Shown piece after piece: positions 12,725-23,311 of a stretch of DNA of 64,000 nt; position 1 is the stretch's first letter; every line of letters starts with the position of its first letter. The stretch spans positions 669,001 through 733,000 of the forward strand of contig JAOTOL010001634.1 of the NCBI GenBank assembly GCA_034440575.1, in the 5' to 3' direction. The notes beneath the pieces are model-generated. The model searched no databases and was not told the DNA's origin. It worked only from the letters and a program-made list of their open reading frames with translations. Origin of the DNA: Imbricaverruca yamaguchii. Taxonomy: Eukaryota; Arthropoda; Thecostraca; Neoverrucidae. The position numbers and the translations under genes are program-made.

Positions 12725-12766
12725 TATCCAGCAGTAAACATACAGCACCATGTTTACTGCTGGATA
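12725..12766. repeat. Perfect 17-bp inverted repeat with 8-nt loop
   Basis: TATCCAGCAGTAAACAT (12725-12741) and ATGTTTACTGCTGGATA (12750-12766) are exact reverse complements separated by 8 nt. A stem this perfect is short for an animal pre-miRNA, which usually has a 22-30-bp imperfect stem, so a recent short inverted duplication is equally likely. Confidence 0.92.
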
Positions 12767-13267
12767 GCAAAACAGACCCACACACAATACAGTTCCAAAT
12801 ATTTAGTCAGCCGTTGATAGTGCTGCAATATACGTTGCAATATAAGCTTTACCAAATGTAAAGTAAGTTGTTTTATAATAATAAACAGCGAAAATAGAAC
12901 TATAATGCAAGTACGGTTTCTCCATGTACTTAATTCGACATTTTCCACAGCAGCATTACCACATATATGAAGAATATACCATCCACCACCATTGAGCGAG
13001 CGCCGGAGATACCATCGGTTTTTATCACACACGTTAGACGCGGCGTTTTGCTAACACACCTTTACACTTATCACACACACAAACACATGTTTCGTGAAAA
13101 TGTATGACCACCATGATACTTCGTCACGTGGCTTGGATGACGATAAGAGTCGCTTCTGATTTGTGAAAAATAACGAAGACCGGAATTGGTACTAAGTTTT
13201 TACCTCCGGTCCTTGGTTGTTCGGGTGTATTCAAATTTGGTCCTCGTTTTACATGCCTTGCAAGTGC

Positions 13268-13456
<189 letters not shown>

Positions 13457-13824
13457 CGTGTGCATTTGTCATGCATTTCTGTATTTATCCGTAAACTGAA
13501 AGACACTACGTACCCAGAAATGTTTACGGCTCGTTCTTACAGTGGAACGCTGCTTGATCAATATATTTTTCCACTAAATTAATCTTGTAAGCTCAGCAAC
13601 AATTGCGTAATAGCATCTGACCAACATCAATGAGTACCATAGCAATTCAAAACAGGAGCACCTCAAACTAACAGAAAACAATTAACAAATTGAACATCAG
13701 GTGCGATCAACACATGTAACGCAATTGTGCACGAAGAAAATATCCGACTGAAAACAGTTTAAAGTTGAAGCGCTTGAGCGACTGCGCCATGCACTGCACA
13801 CCACCTGGTCCCACTGGTAATAAT

Positions 13825-13922
13825 TCAACTGGAGTGACAGCGAAGCCATGGCACAATCGCTTCGTTGCGCCCATAGCCATATCCGTCAGCAATGTTGAAG
13901 TTGCCGCTGGTCGTGTACTCCG
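13825..13922 (-). CDS. Candidate exon 4 of gene A (alternative 3' end)
   Basis: An acceptor CTTGTCATCAG is followed by an open block reading EYTTSGNFNIADGYGYGRN and then EAIVPW to a TGA at 13825. The Gly/Tyr-rich peptide looks coding. The first 77 nt are identical to the same block in gene B, while the roughly 120 nt between it and the exon 3 stop carry about five differences. That pattern fits an exon beside an intron. To join it, exon 3 would have to end before its stop. The only in-phase donor I find is the weak GGA|GTGTTG at about 14057, giving DSW-T-EYTTSG. Alternatively it is a relic or belongs to another transcript. In gene B the frame stops earlier, right after AIVP. Confidence 0.45.
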
Positions 13923-14045
13923 CTGATGACAAGCCAATGGCAGAGCCTCAGGTAGCACACGACTCGCCGCGCGACCACACGCCTATACGGAGCGGTGACG
14001 AGCACACAGCCAATGTCCGGTCATGTTTCGCAGGGGAGTGATGGT

Positions 14046-14230
14046 CTACTCAACACTCCACGAGTCTTCAAAGTCATTCTGCAGCTGGTCCATCCAGACC
14101 GAGTGGTTGACCTCCCACGAGTCGGTATCGAGGCCTCTGCCCGAGCTGGTGAGCTGGCTGAAGAAGATGGAAAATCCGACGACGAACACGACCACTACGA
14201 ATACAGCCACGACTATGCCAATGATGGGAC
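14046..14230 (-). CDS. Gene A exon 3 (membrane helix and tail)
   Basis: The acceptor is CATCTCTGGCAG. The exon begins with GPIIGIVVAVFVVVVF, then an FFSQLTSSGRGLDTD tail rich in Trp and acidic residues, and stops at TAG (14048-14046). After the helix the protein is identical to gene B except for one Ser/Glu change. Confidence 0.85.
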
Positions 14231-17200
14231 CTGCCAGAGATGAGGTACCGTCAAAGGTGAGAAAACGAAGGAATCGTCAGAAGCGAAAGCCTACATAGAA
14301 GAGGCACTGTCAGGGGTAAGACCCAACAGAGGTAAGGCGCCGTCAGTGATGTGAGCCGACAGAGGGGAAGCATCGTCAGAAATGAGACCCGACTGAGGCG
14401 AGGAACCACCGGAGGTGAAAGGTGACAGAGGGGAAGCATCGTCAGAGGTGAGAACCGACTGAGGCGAGCCACCGTCAGAGGTGAAATGAGAAAGAGTTGA
14501 AACATCGTCAGAGGTGAAAACTGACTGAGGTGAGGCACCGACAGAGGTGACAGCCGAGAGAGAAGAGGTATCGTCAGAGGTGAGCAACAGTCTGAGGTCA
14601 TCATCAAGCCAATGAATGAGGTGAGAAGAGTGGATGGACAACGTGATTAGGGAATGTGTGAGCATTGCTAGTAAAATCGAGTCACGTTCGCGAAAAGCAT
14701 GCATGTAGTGCTCGAATGGAACAGCTGCCCTTTATGAACAGAAAAACATGATGTTTCTATTTTAAAGTTCAATCGTTTTGGTATACAATTCTGTCCCAAT
14801 AAAGTTAATGTACATACAGTCGGTTATGGGAAATCTGCAGGTCATGGGGAATTCCCTGGGAACTAAGCTGGAAAAATTTCAGACGAAATGGTGATATTTG
14901 CATAAACATGAATGAACTTTACAGACCTAGGACTAAAAGCACTACCGCAGGGATCGAGTTTCAAATGCGTTTTATACTGTTAGTGCAGCACCAGTCAAAA
15001 TACTAGTCGTGCCATGGAGCAACAATATTCGGGCCCTTTGCGAGGCGTACAAAATGGAAATCTCCCTTTAAATTTGCAGGGTTCAGAAAACCTCTTCAGA
15101 AAGAGAAAACGCTTCCCGAAATAGCAATGTATTTGTACCATGTATTTCTTTGGAAGATCGTTCTGCATTCATGGATTCTATGATTAACGTATCCGATAAT
15201 AGACCAATAAAACTGCATGAGAAGCCAACCTTTGACAACAGTAATATATTTGGGAAGGATTCACCGTACGAGCACAAGGATTGGGTGGCTTCATCGCTAA
15301 CTCCATTTGAGGAGTTTTGTGACAACGTTGCATAAAAAGACGTCTCACCGATGCCTCCAAGTGCTCCGAGACCGCCCAGACCTTGGCGGCGGATGTTGGT
15401 GCTGAACCGATCCAACAGACTGGAAACACGAATAGAGCACATATATTAACCCAACAGGCCACAATGATGCGCATGACACGTACATACATCTGTGAACTGT
15501 AAACTAAGCAAAAGTGCAAGCACGGAAGTCACGAAGGGATGCGTTTCTGACGTGACTTCCACACAGTGGTGGTCGGCCCATGTAAGGCGCTAAGGCTGAG
15601 TAGAGCTGGGAAGTATTTTTGTATGTTATTTTCATAAAATGATGCTTTCATCCACTGGAGAAAAGCAAACTTGAAAAACTGGAAACTAATATGCATTGGT
15701 GACTGATAATTATGGTGCAAATTTAAGTTCAATTACATTTACATCATTTACCTCTCAGCTCCCAATCAGCTCTATCACCGGTCGGCAGAGGCTAGCCTCT
15801 CGCACATATCACAACATAGTAAGTTTTCGTTTCATAACAAGCGCAGGGTATGCCGGGGCCCTCAAATATTGTTTGGCAATCTGTGACGTCACATGGGCTG
15901 CACAATTGTCCAGTCCCGTGTGCGCTCCAGCCAAACTTCCGTGTTTTCCACACGACATTGCAGATCTTAAATACCATCAAAATGGGACAAAATCGCGTTC
16001 ATTTGAAAGCTTGAAGAATCTTGTACACAAATATGAGCCGTATTTTCCCTAACACTAGGATTTTTCGCTTGGATCCACGCTGACTGCATTCATGTCAAGC
16101 GCCGCAAGAATCCCGTGGTGCCACGGGTAGTAGCAGTATGATGAGACAGGCCAACTGACGATCACGGCCGTGAAGGAGGGGTAGGAGCAAGTAAGAGATA
16201 ACTGTTGCAACATAATTCCTCCACACTCGGTGCACGGGCGTAAACAAGGGTGGGGGTACTGGGGGCATGTGCCCCCAGGAGAAGGTGGTGCCTATCCTGT
16301 CACGAAAAGGCGCCAACATTATATTTAGGTCACCGTCGTAGGTACCTATACTGGTTGGAAGAGCACTCCCTTATCACCCATGCGCAGATACGGAACCTGC
16401 AGCTGGTTTTCAGGATTGTTTTCCACTTTTCCTTCATATACGTCTAGACCAAGGGTGCTCTTTTTGTATATTTTGTAATGGAAAGTGCCCCTTCAATGTT
16501 GGCTCTATCCACTAATAATTTAGTCTTTTAACATGAGGTACCATGAAACATGCACTCCATTGAGGTGGGGCTTCCCATTAACTTTATGTGTTTTGCACAC
16601 AAATAATAGTATGCATACATATATATATATATATATGTATGTATGTATATACTATATATATATGTATATATACATATATTGTGTGTGTTAATAATAATAT
16701 GTAATAGTGTGTGTGTGTGTGTGTGTGTATGCCAGCCATTTCTGGTTATAAAATGGAAATATCCACAAATCTCAATGATATATGAATAAATAGTTTTATT
16801 TTCCGCCAGTTTATTTATGAAAACTTCCCAGCAATTTCGGAAACATTTGAACATGAGGGAGATGGTTGAAATACACCGACATCGGAACGATGGTGATACG
16901 TTTGGCACCTTGCAGTGCCGAATTAAGTTGTTCATGCTCATCTTAACATAAAATAATAATAGGTACTTGTGAAAAATACTGGTCGAAATTCGGCGTTTTG
17001 TTCTGCCCCACCTCATTTTGGTGCCACGGACCGCCACTGCTTCCACGTGGATGGATTTGCGAATTAGAGTCGCATTCGTATATAATGCAGGAAGAATACA
17101 GTCAATATAAGACCTTCAACTGACATGAAAATACTCCACGACGATGCTCTTACAATTTCTCCAAAAGTGAAGCCGAAGTTTCGTTATACTGGATAGCAAT

Positions 17201-18102
17201 TCGATGAATACCAAGTGAGCAGCTTTTTTAATTTATGCAAGCCTATTTGACAAATAGTGTGTTATCCTGAACAGTTTTATTAATGCCAAGAAAATCAGTC
17301 GCTGAAGCGTGTTTCGTGTCGTACAGTTCAACTTCAGTTGTTCATCTGAGAACTTTCCATAGCTGACGGCAAACGTCATTATTTCCCAATCAAAGAGGCA
17401 ATCAATCACCTGAGGTAGCGAGAATAGCAGTGCTATGTTACTTAGAGAACATTGCAGTTGCCACACATCGCAAAATAGAGCACAATTTCGAAAGCCTCGT
17501 ATCTTACTCCAATATGAAGCTCCGTGCCTTGGATGCATTTGCCTTCTGTACCCAGTCAGCACCCGTTGGCCAAATTAGTGTGTGGGTCTTACGGACATAT
17601 CACGAAGGCTTCCATAGTGGGAAATCGGCTTTTTACTTATTATTCCGCTTAATATTGATAGTTGCATGATATTGCATGTTGTTCGTCCGCATAGTGAGCC
17701 CAGTTATGAGCCCAGTTATGTGTAGAAGAACGCAGCGCTCAAAGTCGATACCACGTACACCTAAAGTAATCAGACACTTTCTCATTGCTTCAGAGCATTG
17801 CCAATCATACCTTAAACTGGATTTTTCATTAATTAATTTTGAAGAAAAACAAGTTCCCGAACTAGAAGAACAAAAAGACGGTCGTTGGTTCTCGGCACTG
17901 ATTGATAATGTTTGTTTTTCATCAGTGTTGTATGAGCTTTTGGCACGTACCTCTGCTGTCGAGGCGGCTGCTGGTAGTCGTTGTAGTTGTTGTAGTTGGC
18001 GTAGGTGTCGGGAGCCGAGGGGGCGCTCTGCTGCTGGTTGAAGCCCCCATCTGCCGCCGCTACGACCACCACGGCCATAACGAAACACGTAATCGTGTTC
18101 AT
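14046..18102 (-). CDS. Gene A: small single-pass membrane protein, three exons
   Basis: The gene is read as exon 1 18102-17951, exon 2 15419-15349 and exon 3 14230-14046. Borders are AG|GTACGTG, TTTCCAG|T, ATCG|GTGAGA and CTGGCAG|GT, all GT-AG. Phases agree (2 then 1), and 152+71+185 nt give exactly 135 codons plus TAG. The protein has a signal peptide (MNTITCFVMAVVVVAAA, about residues 1-17), a Tyr/Asn/Gln/Pro-rich segment (18-50), a Gly-rich segment around RRQGLGGLGALGGIG (61-75), a hydrophobic Val-rich helix (about 76-98) and a polar, acidic C-terminal tail with three Trp, ending DSWSVE. I do not recognise a family. By layout it is a small type I-like membrane or secreted surface protein; that is inference. 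Its paralogue B lies upstream on the same strand. A 33-bp minisatellite sits in intron 2. The TTTCAG just before the ATG could mark an upstream untranslated exon. Confidence 0.8.
14295..14585. repeat. 33-bp minisatellite in intron 2 of gene A
   Basis: About nine degenerate units of GTCAGAGGTGAGAACCGACT-like sequence with alternating GAGGCGAGG/GAGGGGAAGCATC halves. On the minus strand one frame repeats an 11-residue LTSDDASPLSA-like peptide. That frame stops before the exon 3 acceptor, so I treat the array as intronic. The homologous array in gene B is about 1 kb long. Confidence 0.85.
15349..15419 (-). CDS. Gene A exon 2 (Gly-rich segment)
   Basis: This 71-nt exon lies between GTTTCCAG and GTGAGACG. 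It encodes LLDRFSTNIRRQGLGGLGA plus LGGI. Gene B's exon is 15 nt longer, in frame, in the Gly-rich part. About 2.5 kb of intron 1 (15420-17950) holds no other supportable exon; it contains a TA/GT microsatellite. Confidence 0.82.
16612..16735. repeat. (TA)n/(GTAT)n/(GT)n microsatellites
   Basis: Interrupted TATA/TATG runs from about 16616 to 16680 are followed by a pure GT run at about 16707-16728. They lie in intron 1 of gene A and have no counterpart of this length in gene B. Confidence 0.95.
17951..18102 (-). CDS. Gene A exon 1 (signal peptide and Tyr/Asn-rich segment)
   Basis: The exon has 50 codons plus two bases and ends CAGCAGAG|GTACGTG, an almost consensus donor. The start at 18102 was chosen because the hydrophobic signal peptide follows at once and gene B has the equivalent ATG. 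Upstream sequence shared with gene B includes ACAACTCTC and TTTCAGAGTTC. No clear TATA box is visible. Confidence 0.85.
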
Positions 18103-18891
18103 GATGAACTCTGAAACTGTGTGATAGCTCAGTCAGGAGAACCACTCAGGCTATGCTAAGGCGAGAGTTGTCAACTTCTGCCCAAGTGAAGGCATAAGTT
18201 GCTTTGCAGCTGATGAGGTCGGTGGATGCGATGGAGGGTGCTGCCGCTGGGAATGTCGATTGATGCAGTAGCTGCTGGAGCTTTGCTGGTGCTAAAGCCT
18301 CTCCCGATTCGTTCAGCCTAACTCCCACTGAACTTCCCAATCAGCGACCCCCGACTTCCTTCACACGTGGGTCAGAAGTGCTGATCAATACAGAAACGGA
18401 AACTCGGACATAGCTTGGCGACGACGGTTCGAGGGGAACTGGCACACGTTGGTCCTAGAGATGCTTCTACACAGCTGAACAAATTGCTGACATGAGGACA
18501 TAGTGTTACATCCTGGTTGGTGGGAAATTTAGAACCAGATATAATTTGACATAGCCGGACAAGCAATTCATATTAGCTTCTGATATTTAAATTCTAAGTG
18601 GCTTTGTGCACGTATATCCAATGGCTTTGTGAAGAATAACTTAGGTAATTCAACACAGCTTGGACTAAAAAATACATTGATCTGGAATCGAGAAAAGAAC
18701 ATTGCTTATGCTTATAATTATGAAAGACTCATGTCCATGCCCAGGTTCATATACCTTCAAAAGGTATCACCTTCCCCTGCAGTGAAACGACTTCTAACCT
18801 CTGTCGATGCAAGTTGTCTCACAGGAGTTGTATCTTTTTATGTCTGCTTAATAATTAAAATAAACAGGAATTTTCGCCATACGATAGAAGC

Positions 18892-18935
18892 TTGATGACC
18901 AGGAGGATGCGTTAACGCATCCTCCTGGTAATCAA
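18892..18935. repeat. 44-bp near-perfect palindrome centred on GTTAAC
   Basis: ACCAGGAGGATGCGTT (18898-18913) is followed with no spacer by its exact reverse complement to 18929, giving a 32-bp perfect palindrome. After one mismatch each side, TTGAT/ATCAA extends it to 44 bp. It lies between the divergent minus- and plus-strand gene families of duplication unit 1, just before a GHTRNIE-coding fragment. I found no copy in unit 2. Confidence 0.93.
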
Positions 18936-18956
18936 CCCTGTTTCTTAGTAGGTAAG

Positions 18957-19050
18957 ATCTGTTTCTTCAACGGCCACACGAGGAACATCGAAGTTCGTGC
19001 GTCTCCAAATGCGGATTTCCTCAGCGAGAAGCAGACAATTTTGCAGCGTA
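18957..19050 (+). pseudogene. Short fragment sharing a CFFNGHTRNIE frame with the plus-strand family
   Basis: TGTTTCTTCAACGGCCACAC at 18960 begins a block reading FFNGHTRNIEVRASP and then NADFLSEKQTILQ. The first 14 or so residues match one frame of the plus-strand family at 19.5, 22.1 and 32.1 kb. The second half is different but recurs at about 31370-31400 as GATTTCCTCAGCAAGTAGCAGAC. It may be an exon relic or a partial duplication. Confidence 0.4.
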
Positions 19051-19368
19051 CCTTTTCATCTTTTTTCATCTCCCCCGCCCCTGAATTCCCCTATGTCTAC
19101 GCTTATTGCCAGAACGGGTGGATCAGCGCGACTGCCACGGCCCATATGTCAGGTATGGCAGCGTGTTCGCACCTTGAGACATTTTTAATCTCAGAGATAT
19201 GGACTTACCAGAAAAGAAATGACTCGGACATTCCTCCTATTCTGCCGGCCCCAAATTCAGTCTTTCATCTATGTTGCATGATTGCACAGATGCATAAAGC
19301 TATCTAGAAAGTAATTTAGCCTGAGGTAAAGGTACGCCGGCCAAGTTAGATCAAATTGCTACTACGTT

Positions 19369-20035
19369 CCTCTTCGCAAAGATCAGAGCGAACATGCTAA
19401 CCGCCAGCGATTTGTTTCATTTAGGTATACAACCTGATGGTGCACATGTTAGATATCTATCGGAAGGGTCACGATGCGTTCTACTACGGTCTTTCAGAAG
19501 CACGTAGAACGGCGACGAGAGCTGCTTCTTCAACGGTCACACGAGGAACATCGAGGCTCGCGCGTCGCACTGCCCGCGGCCAGACCGCATCTTCGAGTCT
19601 CCGCACTCCGAGCTGAGGTCACCGCTCGAGGAGATCGCACCGCAGTGCCACTCGTCAACTTCACTCCACGTCCGCATGCAGTCAATCCTGCAGCCCATCA
19701 TGCAGGCCACACTGCAGGTCAGACTGCAGGTCACACTGCAAGTCACACTACAGGTCAGACTGCATGCCAACGTGCAGCCAGTCGGAAGGGTGGCGGTATC
19801 CCGTGCTGTGAAGCTCCGTCTTCAGCAGATGGCTGGAGAGTGTCGATTTTGGCCCGTCCGCCAGCCGAACCTTCCGTCCCACGTATCGTGGCGCAAAATA
19901 GAATCCATCGCGACGCTAGCGCCGCACGTGACGGGAGCCGTCAGTGCCGGAAGATTACCTGTGTTGAGGCCGACTAGCAGGCAACTGTGGGAGTGGCACC
20001 GATACCATGGTCTTTTATATGTTGCAATTTTCTAA
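19369..20035 (+). pseudogene. Plus-strand repeat-tailed family, copy 1
   Basis: The conserved block begins LFAKIRANMLTASDL. After a length change relative to copy 2 it continues YNLMVHMLDIYRKGHDAFYY and GLSEA, then an Arg/Ser/Thr-rich segment (ASSTVTRGTSRLARRTARGQ) ending at TGA. The join between the two parts is out of frame here. It could be bridged by an AG just before GTATACAACC, but I see no donor. A second frame is open through FFNGHTRNIEARAS, across six or so 12-bp repeats, to a conserved block KIESIATLAPHV ending LLYVAIF at 20035. Which frame is translated is uncertain. I recognise no family. It is divergent to gene A. Confidence 0.4.
19690..19765. repeat. 12-bp minisatellite, short allele (copy 1)
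   Basis: About six units of CTGCAGGTCACA/CTGCAGGTCAGA. The same place in copies 2 and 3 has about 36 and about six units. Confidence 0.9.
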
Positions 20036-20281
20036 TAACACAGATGACGGCAAGGCGTGAAGGCTCCGGCTTGCGATACGATAACAGAGGCAAAAGCCGT
20101 GGTATGACTCCAGTGTTCGGGGTTTGGACCCGTTGCAGCCAAGTAATGAAGCCCGCTGGACCACAGCCCTCTCTCGCTGTGATCCAGCGAACAAAACTCT
20201 GCACTACTAGTTGTGGCATTCGGGGCTCGAACTGGCCTATTGCCATGGCTATTGCTCTTGCGTGAGTTACTACTCTGTCAT

Positions 20282-20316
20282 TGGCTAACACACACACTCA
20301 CACACACACACACATA
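20282..20316. repeat. (CA)n microsatellite
   Basis: A short CA run with one CT interruption lies downstream of plus-strand copy 1. Confidence 0.9.
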
Positions 20317-20670
20317 AACGGCATGATAGCTTACATGGAGACAACTCCTTACTGATTTAATAGAGAACAAATATGTATTTACGGACATATAAATCATGGA
20401 GAGGTCTAGAGCTATAACACATGATGACCGGAAAAAATGTTCGGAATTTGGTAGCACGCAACATCTTGAACAACATACAAAAAAGGTTATTTTCCGGTTT
20501 CCCGTTGCATAACACGCTAGGATTAGTTATAACTCCAAGTGATAAGTGATAAGTGACATGCAGGTTTAAATAAGGATATTAATGTGCGATATTAAGCCAT
20601 ATGTCCGCGGGTTGCTATCCACGCATGTCCCCCCCCCCTGACCCAGGAGAGAGCGTACTGCAAACAGCGG

Positions 20671-21887
20671 CCCTGGAAAAGGTGCTGTCCACGCATCACA
20701 CTTGCAAATATCAAGTGCGATATATTTGGTTTCTGCTATTCCAAAGGGACAAGCAAGGACAATGAAGCAGGGACGATCTGAGGCACCCAAATTGTGGGGA
20801 AGAAAAAGTCGCCACTGTACCCTGCCTTCCCCTCCCCACACACACACACTCTTCGCTCAAATAAATGACCTTGGTTTTGCCGACTATATTTTGTGGTTTC
20901 AAAAATTCGACAGCTGTTTTTTAATTTTTCCAAATAAATTACTTTTCGCAGCTTAGTATCATTTTTCTCGACCTTTCCTTTCCGGCTAAGACCACTATTA
21001 CTACCCTTGGGGAGGGGAGAGATGAGGTAGTTGGTTCACACATTAAAAGCGAAGTTTTCGAGGATACGTTCGCGCAAACGTCCTGATATTCATGAAGCCA
21101 GAAATCATTTGAAATAATTCCATTTAATTTTACTCAGTCTGTAGATGTTAAAAATACGCTACGAAATGCTATGCAAGCATGGATACGAACATTCCAAATT
21201 CGAAAATTGAGAAATGGCTAAGCACTGAAAAACCATGGAAATCACCTAGGCTGAGGGGAAGATGCAACAATTGTCATGGAGTCACCTTGTCTGGAGGGGC
21301 ATTAGTGTGAAAGTACCTCGAGGGGCGCCTCTGGATGAAAACTTCGAGGGGGTGCACTCGGGCACATTGACACTGACCTTCGTCTCTTAAAGCGGCGCCT
21401 CTGGCTGAAATTTTCGAGGTAAGGGTGCACTTGAACCCTCCTGGAGTGGTGCTTTTCCAGCGGAAGGGGTAATTCTAGCTCAGCAATTCGACGGGGTGCA
21501 CTCGGACCTCCCCGGAGGAACGCCTTTTGATGTCAGAATGGCGCCTCTGCTTTGAAAATTATAGGGGTGTCACTCAAGCCTTCCCAGAGGAGCGCCTTTT
21601 TTCGACCAGAGGAACGTTAATTTCCACACGGGAAACGCATGCCCACAGTGCCCTCTTGCATCTATCCTTGCGTAGATATATGCTACAGGTCAGGTATGCA
21701 CATTAATGCACATGGAAGTTGAATTGGCAAAACACGTCATATTTCGCAAAGCATTACTTCATAGGTTATACAATAACCACATCCAGTCGCTTATTGAAGA
21801 GAACTGAATGCAAATGAAATACACTGGCCAACAGAACACCACAGTCAGTGGAGAGGCTAAGGAGAGGAAATATGATTAGTTGAATTC
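20671..21887. other. Intergenic; degenerate tandem repeat at about 21240-21640
   Basis: No exon is supportable. From about 21240 to 21640 the phrases GAGGGGCGCCTCTGGATGAA, TTCGAGGGGGTGCACTCGG and close variants recur at irregular 50-70-bp spacing. They look like an old, decayed tandem array related in wording to 40980-41250. Confidence 0.55.
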
Positions 21888-23311
21888 TTGAAAATGAATC
21901 CCAGAGACACCTCCAGGCCCATCAGATTTAACAAAATTTCTTCTATTTTTATCTTCGCAAAGATTAGAGCCAACATGCTAATCGCCAAATATTTGTTTGA
22001 TCTAGATGAACATGTTTTCAACCTGATGGTGTATATGCTAGCTATCTATCGGAAGGGTCACGATGCGTCCCATTACGGTCTGTCAGAAGCCGTTTCTTCA
22101 GGACGGCCACAAAAGCTGCTTCTTCAACGGCCACACGAGGAACATCGAGGCTCGCGCGTCGCACTGCCCGCGGCCAGACCGCATCTTCGAGTCTCCGCAC
22201 TCCGAGCTGAGGTCACTGCTCGAGGAGATCGCACCGCAGTGCCACTCGTCAACTTCACTCCACGTCCGCATGCAGTCAATCCTGCAGCCCATCATGCAGG
22301 CCACACTGCAGGTCACACTGCAGGTCACACTGCAGGTCACACTGTATGCCACACTGCAGGTCAGACTGCAGGTCACACTGCAGGTCACACTGTATGTCAC
22401 ACTGCAGGTCAGACTGCAGGCCACACTGCAGGTCAGACTTCAAGTCAGACTGCAGGCCACACTACAGGCCAAACTTCAGGCTAGACTGTAGGTCAGACTG
22501 CAGGTCGCACTGTGGGCCACATGGGAGGCCACACTGCAGGTCAGACTGCAGGCCACACTGCATGTCAGACCACAAAGCAGACTGTAGACCACACTGCAGG
22601 TCAGACTGCAGGCCACACTACAGGTCAGACTGCAGGTCAGACTGTAGGCCACACTGCAGGTCAGATTGCATGTCAGACTGCAGGTCAGATGCAGGCCAAA
22701 GTACAGGTCAGTTTGAGGCGACACTACAATTCAGACTATAGGTCAGACTACAGTTCAGACTGCACATCGGACTGTAGGTCAGGCTATGTGTTAGAGATTT
22801 TGCTATGTAGGTCAGGGTATGTGTCAGGCTATTGTCTAAGATATAGGTCAGACTACATCTTAGACAAAGGTCAGACTATATGTCAAGCTATAGGTCAGCG
22901 TGCAGGTAAGGCTGCATGTCAGCGTGCAGGCCAGACTGCATGTCAGAATGCAGGTCAAACAACATGTCAGATTGCATATAAGTGCGCATGTCAGACTGCA
23001 GGTCAACGTGCAATGAGTCGGAAGGGTGGCCGTGTCCCGTGCTGTGAAGTACCGTGCTCAGCACACATGGCTGGACATGTCCTCAGTACAGCGCGCTAGG
23101 CTGGGGCGTCGGCCGAAGTCTCCGATCGGCGTGTCACAAAATAGAATCCATTGCGGCATTAGCGGTAGCGTGCGCCGTTAGCGCCGAAAGTTTAGCTGTG
23201 CTGCGGGCGACTGGTGGGAAACTGTGGGAGTGGGACGCAAACCGTCGCCTGTTATGTGTTGCAGTGTTCTACTTACAGAGGTACCGGCAAGGCGTGAGGA
23301 CTGCGGCTTGA
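21888..23311 (+). pseudogene. Plus-strand repeat-tailed family, copy 2 (expanded repeat)
   Basis: This copy preserves the longest uninterrupted N-terminal block: FIFAKIRANMLIAKYLFDLD, EHVFNLMVYMLAIYRKGHD and ASHYGLSEA. A 5-nt gain after GLSEA shifts the frame. The ORF therefore continues not into the Arg/Ser/Thr-rich end of copies 1 and 3 but through QRPHEEHRGSRVALP and the minisatellite as repeating HTAGQTAG. The last block reads KIESIAALAVACAVSAES, then LLCVAVFY and a short tail, and matches copies 1 and 3. It looks like a recent duplicate whose coding frame has been altered. No domain is recognised. Confidence 0.4.
22265..22995. repeat. 12-bp minisatellite, long allele (copy 2)
   Basis: About 36 units of CTGCAGGTCACA/CTGCAGGTCAGA/CTGCAGGCCACA run from 22285 to about 22720. 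A more degenerate tail with TATAGGTCAGACTA-like words follows to about 22995. Many units carry CTGCAG (PstI). As 12 is a multiple of three, all six frames tend to be open; the Cys-rich, Gln-Val-Thr-Leu and His-Thr-Ala-Gly repeats in different frames are consequences of this. Confidence 0.93.

Larger units (their letters stand above)
13470..20670. repeat. Tandem segmental duplication, unit 1
   Basis: Unit 1 corresponds to 25960-33200. Matching landmarks in the same order are: the TCCGTAAACTGAAAG phrase (about 13487 and 25989), exons 4, 3, 2 and 1 of the minus-strand gene, intronic AGTGCAGCACCAGYCAAAATA (about 14980 and 28615), the CTACATCYTGGTTRGTGGG region upstream of exon 1 (about 18510 and 30890), the plus-strand repeat-tailed gene, and GCGATATTAAGCC...GGGTTGCTATCCACGCA (about 20585 and 33125). 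The offset is about 12.5 kb. Conservation is patchy: near identity around exons 3-4 and strong drift in introns. Confidence 0.8.

Noticed and set aside
22285..22720. CRISPR-like direct repeat array
   Set aside because: The units are contiguous 12-bp repeats without unique spacers, in animal DNA.
22098..22724. Minus-strand Cys-rich frames (CSLTCSVTCS repeats) resembling cysteine-rich secreted peptides
   Set aside because: They are the antisense of the 12-bp minisatellite; cysteines fall with the repeat, there is no signal peptide, and all other frames are equally open.
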